From: Arabidopsis thaliana
Lineage: Eukaryota; Streptophyta; Magnoliopsida; Brassicales; Brassicaceae
Assembly: GCF_000001735.4 (NCBI RefSeq)
Contig: NC_003070.9
Span: 7,006,001-7,070,000, forward strand
Direction of reading: 5' to 3'
DNA: 64,000 bases
The notes under the pieces were generated by a model that searched no databases, was not told the DNA's origin, and saw only the letters and a program-made list of their open reading frames with translations. The translations under genes and the position numbers were made by a program. Positions 59,267 to 64,000 of this stretch are shown one piece after another (position 1 is the stretch's first letter; every line of letters starts with the position of its first letter).

Positions 59267-59893
59267 TGTTGATACATCAATTGGGCCTCAGTGATCAACC
59301 GGCCCATTTCAAGGAATAACGACCCAGCCCGACCATCACTTTAGAACTCGAGCCGGCCCAGCAGGCCGAAGCCCGGCCTGGTCAGGATGTGAGTTCAGCT
59401 GCGTAGAAAAGGGGGGCACTCTTGGGAATTCACCTTGCGTACCCTACTATACGGACGGGTATAAATAAGGAATAGAAAGTCTCGGGAGAAGGGACGTTTT
59501 TCGGGACCTGGAGAAAGGATAGCACAAGTCAGCTCGCCCAGATCAGCCAGTTCGCCCGGAAGAGCCAGCTCATCGATACAAGTCAGCTCGTCGAGAGAAG
59601 TCTGCTCGTCAAGATCATCCAGCTCGCCCAGAAGAGCCAGCTCATCGATACAAGTCAGCTCGTCGAGAGAAGTCTGCTCGTCGAAGATCAGCCAGCTCGC
59701 CCAGAAGAGCCAGCTCACTAGAACCACCAGCTCGAAACGGCATCACCTCGTAGCGCCCTCAACTACGCTCTCAGTTCGCAATAAGCCTTTCAGCCCGTCG
59801 ATTGCCCAGCTTCAAGTTCAGCTCGTGGATTAGAGATTGATTCTTCACCTTCCCCAGAGACTCACCCGTACTTGTTTAATTCGTGCATTAACA
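59267..59893 (+). repeat. 5' LTR of the gypsy element
   Basis: 627 bp bounded by TGTT at 59267 and AACA at 59893, the usual inverted LTR termini, immediately followed by a primer-binding-like sequence. The left boundary is inferred from the termini and from the change to GC-rich sequence. The five bases before it are caacc. Confidence 0.7.
59527..59712 (+). repeat. 72-bp tandem repeats inside the LTR
   Basis: Units begin with 'agtcagctcg' at 59527, 59581 and 59653. The middle unit (59581-59652) is 72 bp; the first is shorter and the third diverges at its end. Each unit is itself built from 'cagctcgcccag', 'cagctcatcgat' and 'gctcgtcgag' variants. Confidence 0.85.
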
Positions 59894-59913
59894 GTTGGCG
59901 CGCCAGGTAGGGG
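59894..59913 (+). other. Primer-binding-like site
   Basis: GTTGGCGCGCCAGGTAGGGG directly behind the LTR, the place where tRNA primes minus-strand synthesis. The same kind of TGGCGCGCCAGGTAGG sequence is common in plant gypsy elements. I did not match it to a particular tRNA 3' end. Confidence 0.5.
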
Positions 59914-59960
59914 GATAGCTCGGAGATATCTATCCAACAAACCACGAACTCACAACGGAG

Positions 59961-62243
59961 ATGACAACAGGCGGACCTTCAGGAGCGCTCGACGCAAACG
60001 CCTCCAGCTCGGGAGGTAGGGCAGCGGCACCAGCCCCAGGACGGATCCACATCTCAACATCCATCCCGGCTCCATCACTCCCATCTACCCCGGAAGGACA
60101 AATGGCAGGGGCCAACGTAGAAACCCCCCCGCTGCCGGGTTCCAGCTCGCAAACTCCCCTAGCCGAGCAGAACCCGCCAGTTCGTCGGAATACGGACCAG
60201 GAGGAACGACGCGTTACTGACGGAACCTATGTCGGGCCCGGAGGACTACTCCAGAACATCCTCGACCACTTAAGTCGACAGGAGGCCAGAACGGAAGCAC
60301 GATTCGCCACCCTAGCCGCTGCACAAGCACATTCGATGGACGAAATCAATCGTCTACAAACCAGCCGAACTTCAGTCCATAGGCCAGTGTTTGAAAGCAT
60401 CGAGCATCGTCCTCAAGTCCGTATCGCCGGTCCCACCAACGATGTCGCAAGAGACGCAGAAGTCGCCGACCTCAGACGCACTATATCTGAAATGAGCTCC
60501 AAGATCCACCGCGCAACAAGCACGGCGCCCGAGCTCGACCGCGTTCTGGAGGAGACTCAGCAAACCCCCTTTACTCGACGAATAACTAACGTCTCGATCA
60601 GAGGAGCCCAAAAAATCAAGCTGGAAAGTTACAACGGTAGAAACGACCCGAAAGAGTTCCTAACATCGTTCAACGTCGCCATAAACCGGGCCGAGCTCAC
60701 GATCGACAACTTTGATGCCGGGAGGTGTCAAATATTCATCGAACATCTGACCGGACCAGCTCACAACTGGTTTTCACGTCTAAAACCCAATTCCATCGAC
60801 AGCTTCCATCAGCTCACCTCGTCCTTCCTCAAACATTACGCGCCTCTAATTGAAAATCAAACATCGAACGCCGACCTATGGTCCATCTCTCAGGGAGCTA
60901 AAGAATCACTTCGATCTTTCGTTGATCGTTTCAAACTGGTAGTCACAAATATCACTGTGCCCGACGAAGCTGCAATAGTTGCGCTACGAAATGCAGTATG
61001 GTACGACTCCAGATTCCGGGATGACATAACATTACACGCTCCGAGCACCCTAGAGGACGCCCTGCATCGGGCATCCAGGTTCATCGAACTTGAAGAGGAG
61101 AAGCTCATTCTGGCAAGAAAACACAACTCGACCAAAACCCCCGCATGTAAAGACGCAGTGGTTATTAAGGTCGGACCTGACGACTCAAACGAGCCGCGAC
61201 AGCACCTCGATCGCAATCCCAGTGCGGGCCGAAAACCAACTTCATTCTTAGTAAGCACCGAAACTCCCGACGCTAAACCTTGGAACAAATATATTCGCGA
61301 CGCCGATTCCCCAGCAGCAGGGCCGATGTACTGCGAATACCACAAAAGCAGAGCGCATTCGACCGAGAATTGCCGTTTCCTGCAGGGCCTCCTGATGGCC
61401 AAGTATAAGAGCGGCGGAATAACAATCGAATGCGACCGACCCCCGATAAATAACAAAAATCAACGACGTAACGAAACTACGGCCCGACAATATTTGAACG
61501 ATCAAACCAAACCACCGACCCCAGCAGAACAAGGGATAATTACCTCGGCTGACGATCCGGCAGCCAAAAGACAGCGAAACGGAAAGGCTATCGCCGCGGA
61601 ACCAGTCGTGGTTAGACAAGTTCACGTGATAATGGGGGGACTCCAGAATTGCAGCGATTCAGTGCGCTCAATTAAGCAATACCGAAAGAAAGCCGAGATG
61701 GTGGTAGCTTGGCCCTCATCCACAAGCACGACAAGAAATCCGAACCAAAGCGCTCCGATCTCATTCACCGACGTCGACCTAGAAGGTTTGGATACCCCGC
61801 ACAACGACCCGCTCGTTGTCGAGTTGATCATAAGCGATAGCAGAGTAACAAGGGTTCTGATTGACACCGGGAGCTCGGTAGACTTGATTTTCAAAGATGT
61901 TTTAACCGCGATGAACATAACGGATCGTCAGATTAAGCCAGTCTCAAAACCTCTCGCCGGTTTCGATGGAGATTTCGTCATGACAATAGGCACGATTAAA
62001 CTACCAATCTTTGTCGGAGGATTAATCGCCTGGGTGAAGTTCGTCGTGATTGGCAAACCAGCGGTCTACAACGTTATCCTCGGCACCCCCTGGATTCACC
62101 AAATGCAAGCCATCCCGTCCACTTATCATCAGTGCGTTAAGTTCCCAACGCACAACGGCATCTTCACTCTCCGAGGTAACCAACAGGTCGCTAGAACGTG
62201 CTTCCTCATTGAGCACAAAAATCGAACCGCCAAGAAATTATAG
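59961..62243 (+). CDS. Retrotransposon gag and aspartic protease
   Basis: 760 residues. The N-terminal 200 residues are low-complexity and Pro/Ser/Ala-rich. The retrotransposon gag core follows at about residues 215-320 (KLESYNGRNDPKEFLTSFNV to SFLKHYAPL). A CX2HX4HX4C knuckle (CEYHKSRAHSTENC, near residue 457) replaces the usual CCHC. An aspartic protease follows with active site VLIDTGSSVDLIF near residue 632 and the flap-side motif VILGTPWI. The product forms the particle and processes itself. The frame closes with TAG at 62241-62243, after which pol continues in the same frame. Confidence 0.92.
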   Translation: MTTGGPSGALDANASSSGGRAAAPAPGRIHISTSIPAPSLPSTPEGQMAGANVETPPLPGSSSQTPLAEQNPPVRRNTDQEERRVTDGTYVGPGGLLQNILDHLSRQEARTEARFATLAAAQAHSMDEINRLQTSRTSVHRPVFESIEHRPQVRIAGPTNDVARDAEVADLRRTISEMSSKIHRATSTAPELDRVLEETQQTPFTRRITNVSIRGAQKIKLESYNGRNDPKEFLTSFNVAINRAELTIDNFDAGRCQIFIEHLTGPAHNWFSRLKPNSIDSFHQLTSSFLKHYAPLIENQTSNADLWSISQGAKESLRSFVDRFKLVVTNITVPDEAAIVALRNAVWYDSRFRDDITLHAPSTLEDALHRASRFIELEEEKLILARKHNSTKTPACKDAVVIKVGPDDSNEPRQHLDRNPSAGRKPTSFLVSTETPDAKPWNKYIRDADSPAAGPMYCEYHKSRAHSTENCRFLQGLLMAKYKSGGITIECDRPPINNKNQRRNETTARQYLNDQTKPPTPAEQGIITSADDPAAKRQRNGKAIAAEPVVVRQVHVIMGGLQNCSDSVRSIKQYRKKAEMVVAWPSSTSTTRNPNQSAPISFTDVDLEGLDTPHNDPLVVELIISDSRVTRVLIDTGSSVDLIFKDVLTAMNITDRQIKPVSKPLAGFDGDFVMTIGTIKLPIFVGGLIAWVKFVVIGKPAVYNVILGTPWIHQMQAIPSTYHQCVKFPTHNGIFTLRGNQQVARTCFLIEHKNRTAKKL

Positions 62244-62249
62244 CAGTTA
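62241..62249 (+). promoter_or_regulatory. Candidate stop-codon readthrough site between gag-protease and pol
   Basis: TAG CAG TTA fits the strong readthrough consensus UAG CAR YYA first described for tobacco mosaic virus. The frame on both sides is the same, and pol has no ATG of its own near its start. See findings. Confidence 0.6.
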
Positions 62250-64000
62250 ACCGCTCCAGCGCCGAAGGAAGCCAAGACCCCGAGTAGGTCTTACGAGGAG
62301 TCCGAGTTGTGCCGCACCGAGATGGTAAACATAGATGAGTCCGACCCGACAAGGTGCGTTGGTGTTGGGGCAGAGATTTCACCATCAATTCGGCTCGAAC
62401 TCATTGCACTACTTAAACGAAATTCCAAAACCTTCGCATGGAGCATCGAAGATATGAAGGGAATCGACCCGGCAATCACCGCACACGAACTTAACGTAGA
62501 TCCAACTTTCAAGCCGGTAAAACAGAAACGAAGGAAACTCGGCCCGGAGCGTGCACGAGCAGTAAATGAAGAGGTGGAAAAACTCCTTAAGGCGGGGCAA
62601 ATCATCGAGGTGAAATACCCTGAATGGCTAGCAAATCCCGTCGTCGTCAAAAAGAAGAACGGAAAGTGGCGCGTCTGTGTCGATTATACCGACCTCAACA
62701 AAGCCTGCCCAAAGGATAGTTATCCACTACCGCACATCGACCGGCTCGTCGAAGCAACTTCAGGGAATGGTCTCCTCTCCTTCATGGACGCTTTCTCAGG
62801 CTACAACCAGATCCTGATGCACAAGGACGATCAAGAAAAGACATCATTCGTTACCGACCGCGGCACGTATTGTTACAAGGTGATGTCCTTCGGGCTTAAA
62901 AACGCCGGGGCAACATACCAGCGGTTCGTCAATAAAATGTTAGCCGACCAGATCGGGAGAACCGTCGAGGTGTACATCGACGACATGCTCGTAAAGTCAT
63001 TGAAGCCCGAAGACCATGTCGAGCATCTGAGCAAATGCTTCGACGTCCTCAATACATACGGAATGAAGCTAAATCCAACCAAGTGCACCTTCGGAGTAAC
63101 ATCGGGAGAGTTTCTTGGGTATGTCGTCACTAAAAGAGGAATAGAAGCAAACCCAAAACAAATTCGCGCTATCCTCGAACTACCATCACCGCGGAACGCC
63201 CGAGAAGTGCAAAGGCTCACAGGACGAATTGCCGCCCTCAATCGATTCATCTCACGATCAACGGACAAGTGCCTACCATTCTACAACCTGCTCAAGCGCC
63301 GGGCCCAATTCGATTGGGATAAGGATAGCGAGGAAGCTTTCGAAAAGCTAAAGGACTACCTTTCCACACCACCGATCCTGGTAAAGCCCGAAGTCGGCGA
63401 AACTTTGTATCTCTATATCGCAGTATCGGATCACGCAGTAAGTAGCGTACTAGTACGAGAAGACCGAGGCGAGCAAAGGCCGATCTTCTATACGAGCAAA
63501 TCACTAGTCGAAGCCGAAACACGATACCCGGTAATAGAAAAAGCCGCGCTGGCAGTCGTCACGTCGGCACGAAAACTGCGACCATACTTCCAATCACATA
63601 CAATAGCCGTCCTGACCGATCAACCTCTAAGAGTCGCCCTACACAGCCCAAGTCAGTCAGGACGGATGACAAAGTGGGCTGTGGAGTTAAGCGAATACGA
63701 CATCGATTTTCGACCACGCCCCGCAATGAAATCACAGGTCCTGGCTGACTTCCTCATCGAACTACCGTTACAGTCAGCAGAACGTGCGGTCAGTGGAAAC
63801 CGCGGTGAAGAGTGGAGTCTGTACGTGGACGGTTCATCTTCAGCTCGCGGATCGGGGATAGGAATTCGCCTCGTCTCCCCAACCGCCGAGGTGCTAGAAC
63901 AGTCCTTTCGTCTCCGATTCGTCGCAACAAACAACGTGGCCGAGTACGAGGTCCTAATTGCCGGGCTCCGCCTCGCCGCGGGGATGCAGATAACCACGAT
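62244..64000 (+). CDS. Retrotransposon pol: reverse transcriptase and RNase H (partial)
   Basis: 585 codons, open without a stop to the right edge, in the gag frame. Reverse transcriptase motifs run in order: KKKNGKWRVCVDYTDLNKAC, LLSFMDAFSGYNQI, YKVMSFGLKNAGATYQRFVN, the polymerase YIDDM (62973-62987) and FLGYVVTKRGIEANP. Then comes the classical RNase H (about 63390-63770; SDHAVSSVLVRE, AETRYPVIEKAALAVV). A second RNase H-like start, WSLYVDGSSSARGSGIGI (63813-63866), follows. Integrase is expected beyond the window. No lesion is visible, so the enzyme could be functional if gag readthrough or another mechanism produces it. Confidence 0.92.

Larger units (their letters stand above)
59267..64000 (+). 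mobile_element. Ty3/gypsy LTR retrotransposon, 5' part (Tat-like lineage)
   Basis: A 5' LTR is followed by a primer-binding-like site, gag-protease and pol in one continuous frame apart from a single TAG. The element runs off the right edge. Its GC-rich, codon-intact interior contrasts with the AT-rich surroundings and suggests a fairly young insertion. A second RNase H-like motif behind the first (YVDGSSSARGSGIGI) fits the Tat/Ogre group, which carries an additional RNase H. Target duplication and LTR age cannot be judged because the 3' LTR is outside the window. Confidence 0.9.

Noticed and set aside
60372-61456. Long minus-strand frames opposite gag
   Set aside because: They are shadows of the GC-rich gag reading frame.

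Overview
The window is plant nuclear DNA from a Brassicaceae genome. It has short GT-AG introns, AT-rich spacers, thylakoid and mitochondrial targeting sequences, and plant-only families (DYW PPR, SMT2, miR394). From memory, the gene order (Alba, thioredoxin-like, PPR, F-box, VHA-B3, prolyl 4-hydroxylase, PPR, syringolide-induced-like, HAD phosphatase, SMT2, plastocyanin, TIM17, F-box, pseudouridine synthase, MIR394A, prolyl oligopeptidase, gypsy element) is that of Arabidopsis thaliana chromosome 1 around At1g20220-At1g20390. That assignment is recall, not a database search.

Layout. 1-5.9 kb: an Alba RGG protein (minus, cut by the left edge), a secreted thioredoxin-fold protein (minus) and a DYW PPR protein (plus). 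6-10.1 kb: one apparently intact F-box gene and a second copy that has lost its start codon. 10.5-17 kb: tRNA-Lys(CTT), the 14-exon V-ATPase subunit B gene and a 7-exon prolyl 4-hydroxylase. 17.3-21.5 kb: a rearranged block with a 990-bp Pack-MULE carrying a piece of a homeobox gene, an uninterrupted (TTC)117 tract, half an F-box gene, and a displaced 3' piece of the pseudouridine synthase gene. 22-29 kb: an ORF without ATG, a P-class PPR gene, a syringolide-induced-like gene and an FCP1-like HAD phosphatase gene with snRNA-type promoter elements. 29.2-32 kb: Helitron and copia relics. 33-38.4 kb: SMT2, plastocyanin and TIM17. 38.8-45.5 kb: decayed TANGO2-like and F-box copies with repeated flanks. 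45.8-47.6 kb: the parent pseudouridine synthase gene. 52.2 kb: the MIR394 hairpin. 55.7-59.0 kb: an 11-exon prolyl oligopeptidase gene. 59.3-64 kb: a Ty3/gypsy element whose gag and pol are in one frame, separated by a single UAG.

How the parts relate. The conserved single-copy genes do unrelated housekeeping work (vacuolar acidification, sterol methylation, photosynthetic electron transfer, mitochondrial import, organelle RNA metabolism). The accessory part is a local duplication family of F-box, TANGO2-like and pseudouridine-synthase 3' pieces, shuffled between about 17-21 kb and 39-46 kb and then hit by a transposon. The observations I rate highest are the homeobox-carrying Pack-MULE with its empty site in the same window, the UAG readthrough context in the retroelement, and the snRNA-type promoter in front of the HAD gene. 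I saw no CRISPR array and no prokaryote-type operon.
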